From NCBI GenBank assembly GCA_900112785.1, contig FONB01000006.1, forward strand, positions 124,001 through 188,000: DNA of 64,000 bases. Reading direction: 5' to 3'. Position 1 is the first letter of the stretch; the number at the start of each line of letters is the position of its first letter. Below the pieces are notes generated by a model. The model had not been told where the DNA came from. It saw nothing but the letters and a program-made list of their open reading frames with translations, and did no database searches. A program made the translations under genes and the position numbers. Below, piece after piece: positions 8,496 to 17,309 of this stretch. This DNA comes from Phytobacter palmae. Lineage in GTDB: Bacteria; Pseudomonadota; Gammaproteobacteria; Enterobacterales; Enterobacteriaceae.

Positions 8496-9749
8496 ATGAA
8501 AAACACAATGAAACAGTACGTCGATTATATTGTTAACGGTGGAAAATCAACAATGCTGGGAATTGGCCCCATGTCTCCGGCATTAATTCAGGCCTGTTTT
8601 GAGCTGGGTAAAGAAAAAGACCTGCCGCTGATGTTTATTGCCAGCCGCAACCAGGTTGATGCAGATGAGTTTGGCGCGGGTTACGTTAACAACTGGGATC
8701 AATTTCGCTTTGCCGCCGACCTGAAAGCGATGGCGGAAAAAGTCGGCTTCGACGGTGATTACTTCCTCTGTCGTGACCATGGTGGCCCATGGCAGCGTGA
8801 TAAAGAACGTAAAGACCATATTCCGGAAGCCGAAGCGATGGCGCTAGCGCGCCGCTCTTATCAGGTAGATATGGACGCCGGTTTCGACCTGTTGCATATC
8901 GACCCGACAAAAGACCCGTATGTCGTCGGTAAAGTCATTGATATCGAACTGGTGCTGAGTCGTACCGTTGAGCTGATCCGCTTCTGCGAAGAGTACCGTA
9001 AGGCAAATAACCTGAAGGAGTTCTTCTATGAAGTCGGAACTGAAGAGACCAATGGCGGCCTGACCGACGTCAGCGCCTATGAAGGGTTTATTATTGAGCT
9101 GAATAAGCGTCTTGCTGCCGAATCGCTACCGCAGCCGCTGTTTATCGTTGGTCAGACCGGTACCCTGACCCGCCTGACCAAAAACGTTGGCCATTTTAAC
9201 GATAAGCAGTCCGCAGAGCTTTCGGCTATCAGCACCCGTCACGGCGTCGGTCTGAAAGAGCATAATGGTGACTATCTTCCGGATGAGATCCTGTTGAAAC
9301 ATCCAGGTCTGGGCATCACGGCAATGAACGTCGCCCCAGCCTACGGTACCATTGAAACTCGCGCTTATCTGAAGCTGGCGGAAGTCGAGAAAGATCTGGC
9401 AGCGAAAGGCTTTATCAAGTCAGCATCTGATTTAAAAACCGTCCTGACCCGCGAGTGCGTGCTGAGCCACAAATGGGAAAAATGGATGACCGATGAGCAC
9501 AAAAATAAGTCCGAGGAACAGATCTTTAACGAGCCGGAATTGTTGAAAGAGATTCTCGAACTCAGCGGCCACTACAACTACGAAAAACCAGCGGTAGTCA
9601 AAGAGATGCAGACCATGTTTGCTAATCTGAAGTCGTTTGGTGTCGAACCCGAGCGTTATGTGGTTAATAAAATTAAAGATATGATCCAGAACGAAGCAGA
9701 GTGCTTCAATATGCCAGGCCTGACCACCCGCGTCGCGCAGGCAAAATAA
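8496..9749 (+). CDS. GatZ/KbaZ-like protein (tagatose-bisphosphate aldolase, non-catalytic subunit family)
   Basis: This 417-residue protein belongs to the GatZ/KbaZ family, known as the non-catalytic partner that stabilises the class II tagatose-1,6-bisphosphate aldolases GatY/KbaY. Length and layout (GIGPMSPALIQACFELGK, RDHGGPW, LLHIDPTKDP, FYEVGTEETNGG, VGQTGTLT) fit the family. AAGGAG lies 5 bases before the ATG. No GatY/KbaY aldolase and no tagatose-6-phosphate kinase is encoded nearby. It may therefore act alone; I recall reports of 4-epimerase activity on ketohexose phosphates for relatives, not checked here. An epimerase yielding fructose 6-phosphate would fit the adjacent transaldolase and transketolase. 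Family is firm, function is inference. Confidence 0.8.
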   Translation: MKNTMKQYVDYIVNGGKSTMLGIGPMSPALIQACFELGKEKDLPLMFIASRNQVDADEFGAGYVNNWDQFRFAADLKAMAEKVGFDGDYFLCRDHGGPWQRDKERKDHIPEAEAMALARRSYQVDMDAGFDLLHIDPTKDPYVVGKVIDIELVLSRTVELIRFCEEYRKANNLKEFFYEVGTEETNGGLTDVSAYEGFIIELNKRLAAESLPQPLFIVGQTGTLTRLTKNVGHFNDKQSAELSAISTRHGVGLKEHNGDYLPDEILLKHPGLGITAMNVAPAYGTIETRAYLKLAEVEKDLAAKGFIKSASDLKTVLTRECVLSHKWEKWMTDEHKNKSEEQIFNEPELLKEILELSGHYNYEKPAVVKEMQTMFANLKSFGVEPERYVVNKIKDMIQNEAECFNMPGLTTRVAQAK

Positions 9750-9763
9750 CCACCTATCCAGCT

Positions 9764-9800
9764 TAGCAATAAGGAGCGGGCTCTGGCCCCTCCTTGCTAT
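9764..9800 (+). terminator. Hairpin between GatZ-like and transaldolase genes
   Basis: TAGCAA(TA)AGGAG pairs with CTCCTTGCTA across a GC-rich 13-base loop, inside the 84-bp gap. No T-run follows. It looks like a stability or partial-termination element that could set a lower level of transaldolase, rather than a full terminator. Confidence 0.4.
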
Positions 9801-9833
9801 TTGCTGCCCAATTATGAAATACAGGTTTATGCC

Positions 9834-10784
9834 ATGAATCAGCTTGAACAACTAAAGCAGCGAACCACAATTGTTGCCGACAGCGGGGATATTGACAGCA
9901 TTATGGCTTACCAGCCTGAAGATGCGACCACCAACCCATCGCTTATTTATAAAGCGGCGCAGCTTCCGCAATACCAGAAACTGGTGAAAGATGCCGTCGC
10001 GGCGGTGAAGTCCCGCCAGAATGGAAAGCCGGTACAGCCTGCGGATATTGCCGATTACCTGGCGGTGAGTATCGGGGTGCTGATCCTGAAAAACGTTCCG
10101 GGTCGTATTTCAACTGAAGTGGATGCTCGCCTCTCGTTTGATACCCAGGCCAGTATTGCTAAAGCGCGGGAAATTATTGCACTGTATGAAGAGAAAGGTA
10201 TTGGTAAAGATCGGGTTTTGATTAAGCTTGCTGCCACCTGGCAAGGGATCCGTGCCGCAGAAACGCTGGAAAAAGAGGGTATCCAGTGTAACCTCACGCT
10301 ACTGTTCTCCTTTGCCCAGGCCAGAGCCTGTGCCGATGCCAATGTTTTCCTGATTTCCCCGTTTGTGGGCCGTATCTACGACTGGTACAAGAAAAACAAC
10401 CCTGATACCACCTTCACCGTCGAGAACGATCCGGGTGTCGAATCAGTGCAGAAGATCTATCGCTTTTATAAAATGCACGGCTACCGCACCGTGGTGATGG
10501 GGGCCAGTTTCCGTACGCCGGAACAGGTGCTGGCGCTTAACGGATGCGATCGTCTGACCGTTTCCCCGGCGTTGCTGGCGCAGTTGCAGCAAACTCAGGG
10601 GGCGGTACCAATGCCGCTGACGTATGAAGGTGAAATCCAGGCGAAGCCCACAGCGATGACCGAGGCTGAGTTCTACTGGGCTCATAATCAGGATGCGATG
10701 GCAGTGGAAAAGCTAGCCGAAGGTATTCGCCTGTTTGCCGTGGACCAGAACAGTCTTGAGGCACTGCTGAGTCAATATCTGTAA
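9834..10784 (+). CDS. tal: Transaldolase (TalA/TalB type)
   Basis: A 316-residue class I aldolase-fold enzyme that moves dihydroxyacetone units between fructose 6-phosphate and erythrose 4-phosphate. The Schiff-base lysine is K131 in [12 protein letters not shown]. The family signatures ATTNPSLI (31-38) and [12 protein letters not shown] are intact, and the length equals TalA. The frame opens at 9801, but the TalA-like N-terminus MNQLEQLKQ begins at 9834 with CAGG 8 bases upstream. It is the last gene of the rightward PTS operon. Together with transketolase on the other strand it forms a local non-oxidative pentose phosphate module. It is a full-size transaldolase, not a small FSA/TalC enzyme like those near some frw loci. 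Confidence 0.92.
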   Translation: MNQLEQLKQRTTIVADSGDIDSIMAYQPEDATTNPSLIYKAAQLPQYQKLVKDAVAAVKSRQNGKPVQPADIADYLAVSIGVLILKNVPGRISTEVDARLSFDTQASIAKAREIIALYEEKGIGKDRVLIKLAATWQGIRAAETLEKEGIQCNLTLLFSFAQARACADANVFLISPFVGRIYDWYKKNNPDTTFTVENDPGVESVQKIYRFYKMHGYRTVVMGASFRTPEQVLALNGCDRLTVSPALLAQLQQTQGAVPMPLTYEGEIQAKPTAMTEAEFYWAHNQDAMAVEKLAEGIRLFAVDQNSLEALLSQYL

Positions 10785-10827
10785 GCTCCCCTTGCAAATA
10801 TCCTATGCAGGTAGTTGATTCTTAGAC

Positions 10828-10851
10828 GGGTCCGCAGTAAATATCGGACCC
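10828..10851. terminator. Hairpin between convergent tal and LysR genes
   Basis: GGGTCCG (10828-10834) pairs perfectly with CGGACCC (10845-10851) around a 10-base loop. It lies 44 bp after the transaldolase stop and directly next to the LysR stop codon. It is followed by ATTATT rather than a clean T-run, so termination is probable but not certain. Confidence 0.45.
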
Positions 10852-10852
10852 A

Positions 10853-11795
<943 letters not shown>

Positions 11796-11894
11796 TGTTC
11801 ATAGACACAATCATTTTAGCCCCATTACTGACATTAATGATAATTGATATTCTGACCGTATCGAAAATAAGTCTGAATTATCAGCAGGTTTATC

Positions 11895-12686
11895 ATGAAA
11901 ATACTCGTTGCAGGGGCGACAGGAAGTATTGGCCTTCAGGTCGTGAATACCGCTATCAAAATGGGCCATCAGCCTGTAGCACTGGTCAGAAATAAGCGCA
12001 AAGTGAAATCGCTTCCTCGGGGAACAGATGTTTTTTACGGCGATGTTTCATTGCGTGAAACCCTCAGCGATTTGCCGAAAGATATTGATGCCATCATCTT
12101 TACGCTCGGTTCCGATGGCCAGGAGCGTATTGGTGCCAGAGTGATAGATTACGGTGGAGTGCGCAATATTTTAAGAATATTCAAGGATGTATCTGTTCGT
12201 ATCAGCCTGATGACCACAATTGGCGTGACTGAACGGCTCAGCACCTGGAATCAACGCACTGAGGTTCATGACTGGAAAAGGCGTGCCGAGCGTCTGGTCA
12301 GGGCCAGTGGTCACCCCTATACCATCGTCAGGCCCGGCTGGTTTGATTATAACAATGATGATGAGCACAGAATCGTTATGCTTCAGGGAGATCGTCGCCA
12401 TGCGGGAACGCCGGAAGATGGTGTGATATCCCGGGGGCAAATCGCCCAGGTTCTGGTCAGTGCCCTGACCAACGACGAGGCAAAAAATAAAACGTTCGAG
12501 CTGGTGGCTGAACGAGGTGAAGCACAGCAGGATCTTACACCACTGTTTGCAGACCTGCAGGCTGATGATCCACAAAAAAATGATGGGGTTCTGGACATAG
12601 ACAATATGCCTCTGCGTGAAGAACCTGACTGCATTATTAACGAGCTGAACCTGTATTCAAAAAAATTAACCAATCTACAACCTTGA
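11895..12686 (+). CDS. NmrA-like/atypical SDR NAD(P)-binding oxidoreductase
   Basis: A 263-residue atypical short-chain dehydrogenase-fold protein. The dinucleotide motif GATGSIG is at residues 7-13, followed by VALVRNKRKVKSLP, whose basic residues after strand 2 suggest NADPH. There is a YTIVRPGWFD segment typical of NmrA-like proteins and no classical YxxxK pair in the expected place. Such proteins are quinone reductases, flavin reductases or redox sensors. It is controlled in all likelihood by the divergent LysR gene. It is the last gene before the tRNA-derived attachment site and probably marks the edge of the older chromosome. Substrate unknown. Confidence 0.82.
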   Translation: MKILVAGATGSIGLQVVNTAIKMGHQPVALVRNKRKVKSLPRGTDVFYGDVSLRETLSDLPKDIDAIIFTLGSDGQERIGARVIDYGGVRNILRIFKDVSVRISLMTTIGVTERLSTWNQRTEVHDWKRRAERLVRASGHPYTIVRPGWFDYNNDDEHRIVMLQGDRRHAGTPEDGVISRGQIAQVLVSALTNDEAKNKTFELVAERGEAQQDLTPLFADLQADDPQKNDGVLDIDNMPLREEPDCIINELNLYSKKLTNLQP

Positions 12687-12757
12687 CAATTTTTTCATAT
12701 AGCGGTCAGCCTCATGACAGCTTATGTCTGTATATTTGAATACACAGATGGAGGATT

Positions 12758-12800
12758 CGATAATAGGAGTCGAACCTACGACCTTCGCATTACGAATGCG
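12758..12800 (-). repeat. 3' fragment of tRNA-Thr(CGU) (thrW type): attachment-site core
   Basis: Read on the minus strand, these 43 bases equal the anticodon arm, variable loop and T arm of the thrW-type tRNA-Thr: CGCATTCGTAATGCGAAGG, then the T-arm GGTTCGACTCC, then TATTATCG. The 5' half and the CCA end are missing, so it is not a working tRNA. Such fragments are made when a tyrosine integrase inserts an element into the 3' half of a tRNA gene. The tRNA 3' end points left, so the mobile DNA should lie to the right, where the integrase remnant is. Confidence 0.82.
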
Positions 12801-12812
12801 AGCCAACTTCCA

Positions 12813-13066
12813 AATGAGTACAATAATGAGTACATTAAATATATACATTAAAAAAATATATAAATATCAACTGAATGAAACATTATTTACGGTTCAACGT
12901 CTAAATAAGTTTTGTTGTCTCATGAGGTTTCATAACATCTCATAAATCTCACAAAACCCTTTAAAATCCACGCGCTTGCGTGGATTTTTTTATTCCCCAT
13001 TCTCTCATGGAAGCGCAGTCTAAAATGAGTACAATCCGTTTCCATTACCATTTCAGGTGAGTACAA
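12813..13066 (+). repeat. Four 10-bp direct repeats (AATGAGTACA), putative integrase arm sites
   Basis: AATGAGTACA occurs at 12813-12822, 12825-12834 and 13024-13033. A one-mismatch copy, GTGAGTACAA/AGGTGAGTACA, is at 13057-13066. All copies have the same orientation and lie between the tRNA fragment and the integrase start. That is where P4-type integrases have their arm-type binding sites. The repeats are seen directly; the role is inferred. Confidence 0.6.
12963..12991 (+). terminator. Strong intrinsic terminator
   Basis: A perfect 11-bp stem (AAAATCCACGC with its complement) with a GCTT loop is followed by T7. It sits in the 411-bp gene-free stretch between the NmrA-like gene and the integrase remnant, inside the putative attachment region. 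No clear gene feeds it now, so it may insulate the element from outside transcription. Confidence 0.8.
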
Positions 13067-13097
13067 CAACGGTATAAGAAATAGTCAAGGATCCGTT

Positions 13098-14278
13098 ATG
13101 CTCACTGATACGCAATGCCGCACTGCCAGGCTAAAGACAAACTCTATCGACTCAATGATTTTAATGGCCTCTACCGGAAGTGAAACCCAATGGCAAAAGG
13201 CATGGGGCTGTCGGTTTAAACTCAACGGAAAGTCAAGCATGTTTGCGTTGGGTGAGTATCCAGCGGTAAAGCTCGCGAGAAATGTGAGCAGGCACGTAAA
13301 CAAGTCGCGGATAGAGTTAGCCCAACACAGGCACGTCAGTTAGATAAGATCCGCAAGGTCAATGACGCTTCTAACACCTTTGAGCTGATCGCCAAAGAGT
13401 GGTTGCAGATGAAAGACTGGGCCGAAATTACCAAAACACGCCGACTGGATATGCTTGAACGTGTGGTTTTCCCCGCAATCGGTAAGCTCCCTGTCAGAGA
13501 GATCACCCCACACCACATTCTTAAAATTCTTCAGGAAACCGCTAAACGCGGCGCTCCGACTGTTGCTGCTGAAGCCCGACGTACCATTTCATCGGTTTTC
13601 GAGTTGGCAGTGGCAACGCTCAGAGCTGACAGCGATCCTGTCTGGCCTGTACGCAAGGCGCTTCCGGCGAATAAGACACAGCACAAACAGGCATTGAACC
13701 CACAGCAAATCGGGAAGCTATTAAGCTGTTTTGATAACAGTCGCGGCTCATATCAGGTTAATTATTGCATGTGGCTAATGTGGTGGACGCTGGCGCGGCC
13801 AGCCGAAGTCACCGAAGCTGAATGGGCAGAATTCGATCTCAATAATGCGCTGTGGACCATTCCGGCGACGCGCATGAAAGCTCGCAGAGAACATGTTATT
13901 CCCCTCCCCTCCCAGTCCGTCAACATGCTCAGAACGCTACAGGGATTAACCGGGCATCGACACCATCTCTTTCCGGGCCGTGATAACCCGCGTGGCCCGA
14001 TGACCTCACACTCGCTGCGTCAGCTACTTAAAAGCCTCGGCTGGAGTGGAACTTACAGCCCACATGCAACCCGAACCACAGGCAGCACACGGTTAAACGA
14101 GATGGGCTATCGACCTGATGCTATCGAAGCTCAGCTTGCGCACGCTGATACCAACAACGTTCGCCGCACGTACAACCATGCGACGTATCTTGATGAGCGT
14201 AAAGTGATGATACAGGAATGGGCTGATAAGCTTGATGGATGGGTGAGCAGCACCTACATCAGCGTTGATGTTTCATAA
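13098..14278 (+). pseudogene. int: P4-type tyrosine integrase, frameshifted
   Basis: The locus encodes a P4-family phage/island integrase broken by at least three small indels in its first third. Matching segments appear in different frames: MLTDTQCRTAR, then DKLYRLNDFNGLY (about 13135-13175), then FKLNGKSSMFALGEYPAV (about 13212-13265), then REKCEQARKQVADRVSP (about 13275-13325). From 13403 one frame stays open for 291 residues. It carries the catalytic domain: Arg in TLARPAEV, HATR, a second His in QLAHAD and the nucleophile Tyr in RRTYNHATY. The N-terminal arm-binding domain is therefore split. The element was probably mobile once and is now stuck, unless the 291-residue product keeps some activity. 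Confidence 0.85.
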
Positions 14279-14528
14279 ACGCTGATGCATTGGTGTTTCA
14301 TCGTTGATTCATATAATAAATTTTTGATTATTTTAAATAACCTATTGACTCCCGGAACGCGTGTTTCGACTCACTGGTATGCATTTATTTTCCTGACCAG
14401 AAATCATTACGTTGCGGGTGGATTGAATGTTTTAGCCGCCATAAGTCACTAATTTCATAGAAGTTTCTTACCTTAAAACCACTATATTTTCCTCTTGAGA
14501 ACCAATTTGCATCACTGCAATGCGATTT

Positions 14529-14882
14529 TTATCTCCTTTCTTCACCACTATCGGCAGACCTTTTCTCAACAAATGCATCTGTCCGGGGGCAACCAGAGCT
14601 TTTGCTGAATATAGTTGGGTATCGTCGAGATCGAAAAAATATCAAAGAAATAATTGTTTCCATACATGGTGTTTGTCTGTTGCCACGACTCAATTCGGGA
14701 TTTGTGAAGTATACCCGCCAGGTGGCGCGTTTGAGGAACATTCTTGCGGCACGAATCCTGGTCGAGTTACCCCTAAAAGTAAAAAAAACCCACACCAGGC
14801 ATAAGATAGGCGCTACGATCCCCAATAGTATAAATACTAATTCAAGAGTCGAGAGACTGGCCAAGAAACTTTTGAAAGACAT
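14529..14882 (-). CDS. Hypothetical small membrane protein
   Basis: A 117-residue frame whose first part looks protein-like. A hydrophobic helix at residues ~13-37 (LELVFILLGIVAPILCLVWV) follows a short polar N-terminus, and a basic stretch (RIRAARMFLKR) comes next. GAGGG lies 4 bases before the ATG. The C-terminal half has no recognisable features. It lies in AT-rich DNA downstream of the Rhs tip and its likely immunity gene and could be a second immunity protein or a leftover cassette gene. I do not recognise a family. The frame could be fortuitous. Confidence 0.4.
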   Translation of the reverse strand: MSFKSFLASLSTLELVFILLGIVAPILCLVWVFFTFRGNSTRIRAARMFLKRATWRVYFTNPELSRGNRQTPCMETIISLIFFRSRRYPTIFSKSSGCPRTDAFVEKRSADSGEERR

Positions 14883-14978
14883 ACTACCCTCACGTGATAA
14901 TAAATAATGAATTATTAGTAATATTTGTACTATTACTTATATAAATCATTAAAAGCCACTTCAATATAATCATCAGGG

Positions 14979-15326
14979 TTATTTATCATGAAATCCCCCC
15001 CCAGGAAAAAGAACATCCCAAACAATAATATAGAACTCTCTCATGCTAATTTTACCAGGTGGATCAAATACTGGGATCGCAGACTCATAAAGACGCTTGA
15101 GTTGGTTTTCATCATAAAAGCTTATTGCGTATGCAAAGCTATTTTTGCATCTATCCTTAATAAAAGGTAGCAGATTATCATATGATGGCTTTATTAAGCC
15201 TTTTAATACTAAATCCAGGCTTTCTTCATTAGACAGGTTCAAACCTATAAAAGAGCTATCCATATTGGGATCTTCAGCAAGCGACTGCCAAACCATTGAA
15301 ACGTAACTATTGCTAATTTTTTTCAT
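14979..15326 (-). CDS. Probable immunity protein of the Rhs toxin tip
   Basis: A 115-residue, AT-rich gene starting 2 bp after the Rhs stop codon (TAA-AT-ATG) on the same strand, with GGAG inside the Rhs 3' end as ribosome binding site. That tight coupling is the usual layout of a polymorphic toxin and its immunity protein. The protein is soluble, helical in look and acidic-to-neutral, with a segment (SMREFYIIVWDVLFPGGGF) at the C-terminus. There is no signal peptide, so it should act in the cytoplasm against a cytoplasmic toxin. No family is recognised; the assignment rests on position. Confidence 0.65.
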   Translation of the reverse strand: MKKISNSYVSMVWQSLAEDPNMDSSFIGLNLSNEESLDLVLKGLIKPSYDNLLPFIKDRCKNSFAYAISFYDENQLKRLYESAIPVFDPPGKISMREFYIIVWDVLFPGGGFHDK

Positions 15327-15328
15327 AT

Positions 15329-16325
15329 TTACTCCGCAATTCCAAATATACTATACACTTTCCCTGTCTTCGTATTAAAATTTGCGCGCACTCTCCTTGT
15401 GCTAAAATACTCCTCACCACCCATCTTATAACCTTCAGCTACAGTTTGTGGCATATCAAAATCTACTTTCCCATTCGTATGAATTTTAGGATCATACTCT
15501 TTTAATGCTCTCTCAATTGCTTGCTGATGGTCTTGATACGTAAGGAATCGTGTAGCATCTACAGGACGCCCAGGCACAGCATCAGGTGTATAACCCGTAG
15601 TAGCCCTATATTTTTGCTGTTCCAATGTAGTACCAGCCCCATGTCTTCGAAGACCATAAATACCAGCATCCCCATGTTCTCTCTCGAATGCCTGAATCCA
15701 TTTTTTAGAAGTTGTTTCACATATCAACCCCAACGGATCCATCCACACCAGCGGATCACCCACGTAGGAATAGGTATTTATCCCGCCCGCTAACCCTATC
15801 GGGTCCATCTGCGTGTAACGCCCGGCGACCGGGTCGTAGTAGCGGAACAGGTTGTAGTGCAAGCCACTTTCGCGGTCGAGATATTGTCCCTGGAAGCGCA
15901 GATTCTGCGGTACCTGCCACTGCGGCACGCTGAGCTCGCGCTCCGTTTTGCCCCAGGTGCTGAACTGCCCGCGCCAGACGGTCTGGCCGTCGGCGTCGGT
16001 CACCCGCTCCGGCAGGCCGTTGAGTTCGGTGTGGTACCAGTAAATTTCGCAGTCGTCGAAGACACTGTCGACGCGGGCCAACGGCTCGTAGCTGCCCTCG
16101 GTGTAGACGTACTGGACGTAGTGGTCCGGCTCCCTGTCGCTCTGTTCACCGGCCAGTTGCACTCCCTGCCAGTCGAAGCGAATGGTTTCCGGGTCTTTCT
16201 CACCGTAGCGCCACAGAATCTTATACGTGCGTCGCCCCAGCGGGTTGTACCGGTATTCCACCTTGCGGAACTCGCTGTTCCCCTCAAAGCGGATTTCTTT
16301 TACCCGCTGCTCATCGTCGACAGAT
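15329..16325 (-). pseudogene. rhs: Rhs protein 3' fragment with variable toxin tip
   Basis: This is the last ~330 codons of an Rhs polymorphic toxin. The upstream part is GC-rich Rhs core: YD-type repeats, then RFQGQYLDRESGLHYNLFRY, YYDPVAGRYTQMDPIGLAGG and the boundary motif NTYSYVGDPLVWMDPLGL. After the boundary comes an AT-richer variable domain of ~130 residues (start ICETTSKKWIQ, end TKTGKVYSIFGIAE), the toxin module. The 5' several kilobases are missing: at about 16325 the homology ends in an IS remnant that is in another frame. The open frame continues to 16408 only by chance. Toxin class is not recognised. It may act as a silent cassette for recombination into a complete rhs gene. Confidence 0.85.
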
Positions 16326-16824
16326 AGCCACGAAAGAGCGCGATGCTGTCCAGAACAGGCGTGACCTGAACGCCGGAAATACCGACAGCAGCGGTGATCG
16401 CCAGGCACTCCTTCGTGGAATCATCCACATCAGTCAGGTATTTAATCCGACGGCCGCTGGCAAGTGCATCCATGACAAAACCCATCGACCATGTCAGGTT
16501 CGGCGCATCCAGGCGAAGAAGCGGAAGCCGCTCAGCCGCCAGCCCCTTACGACGTCGTCAGCGCTTCACACTCAGGACGTTAAGGTGGTAAATGCGGTAT
16601 ACCCGCTTGTGGTCTGTCGTCAGTGTTTTCGCCCCAGAGCCACCTAAAGCGCCTCCTTATCCAGCATGGCTGCGGCAAAGCTCACGGGCAGCCCCCCGCT
16701 TCGGACTCGCGGAGAATACCGATGATCTTTTCGTCGGAAAATCGCTTCTTCATGGGGATGTCCTCATGTGACTGATGAAGACGTTACTAACATCGCGGTG
16801 TATTAATCAACGGGGAGCAGGTCA
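16326..16824 (-). mobile_element. Internally deleted IS3-family element remnant
   Basis: On the minus strand a typical IS end, TGACCTGCTCCCCGTTGATT (16805-16824), precedes an ATG at 16754. It opens the orfA-like MKKRFSDEKIIGILRESEAG, which soon loses frame. A later segment is orfB-like: SMGFVMDALASGRRIKYLTD and TKECLAITAAVGISGVQV, then LDSIALFRGY, where similarity stops at the Rhs junction. The middle (most of orfA, start of orfB), the catalytic D-D-E end and the other terminus are gone. It is not active. It replaced the 5' part of the rhs gene, so a deletion between an IS copy and rhs is likely. Confidence 0.75.
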
Positions 16825-16880
16825 GTGTTATGTAGCGGCTCATTTGAGCCGCCTTTCAAATTAAAGCCCTTTTAAGGCTT

Positions 16881-17309
16881 CTAGTGAATGTTCCAGTAAT
16901 CTACAACATCATTGCGGTTAAAGGTTATGTAAAGGCGGTTTCCGTGTATCTCAGTATTTCCACTACGTTTGTCTGAAAGCTTACCGGCTGTTGATGATGC
17001 TTCGTTGGCTGTATTGGCCATGCCCAGAGCACTGCTAACAGCACCCGCTCCCGGTATGTAGCCCGCCAGAGAAGATACACTGCTGTAGTCAGAATTTTTA
17101 CGATAAACCCATGTAGTGCCATATGAAGATTTTTCATTATCATCAGGAACGCCATAAAGTTGCTGTACCTGAGCTTTTGTCGTTTTACCCTCAACAATAT
17201 GTGACTGCACATATGAAGCACTGAATTTATCTTCTCCTCCCCCCATAGATGAGCATGCGCTCAACAAAATAGCGGAAACAACAACAAGACATTTTAGTCT
17301 GCTATTCAT
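16881..17309 (-). CDS. BamE/SmpA-like outer-membrane lipoprotein
   Basis: A 142-residue lipoprotein precursor. The signal peptide MNSRLKCLVVVSAILLSAC has the lipobox LSAC with lipidated C19, followed by SSMGGGED. The segment SYVQSHIVEGKTTKAQVQQLYGVPDD resembles the start of the BamE/SmpA fold. A small glycine/alanine-rich hydrophobic stretch (SSLAGYIPGAGAVSSALGMA) follows. The frame is open from 17381, but TGAGG is 6 bases before the ATG at 17309, so that start is used. It is single-copy here and lies beyond the IS remnant in AT-rich DNA. Similar orphan lipoproteins are common on islands and plasmids; the role is unknown. Confidence 0.78.
   Translation of the reverse strand: MNSRLKCLVVVSAILLSACSSMGGGEDKFSASYVQSHIVEGKTTKAQVQQLYGVPDDNEKSSYGTTWVYRKNSDYSSVSSLAGYIPGAGAVSSALGMANTANEASSTAGKLSDKRSGNTEIHGNRLYITFNRNDVVDYWNIH

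Noticed and set aside
12758..12800. A working tRNA-Thr gene
   Set aside because: The acceptor 5' strand, D arm and CCA end are missing; only the 3' part is present.
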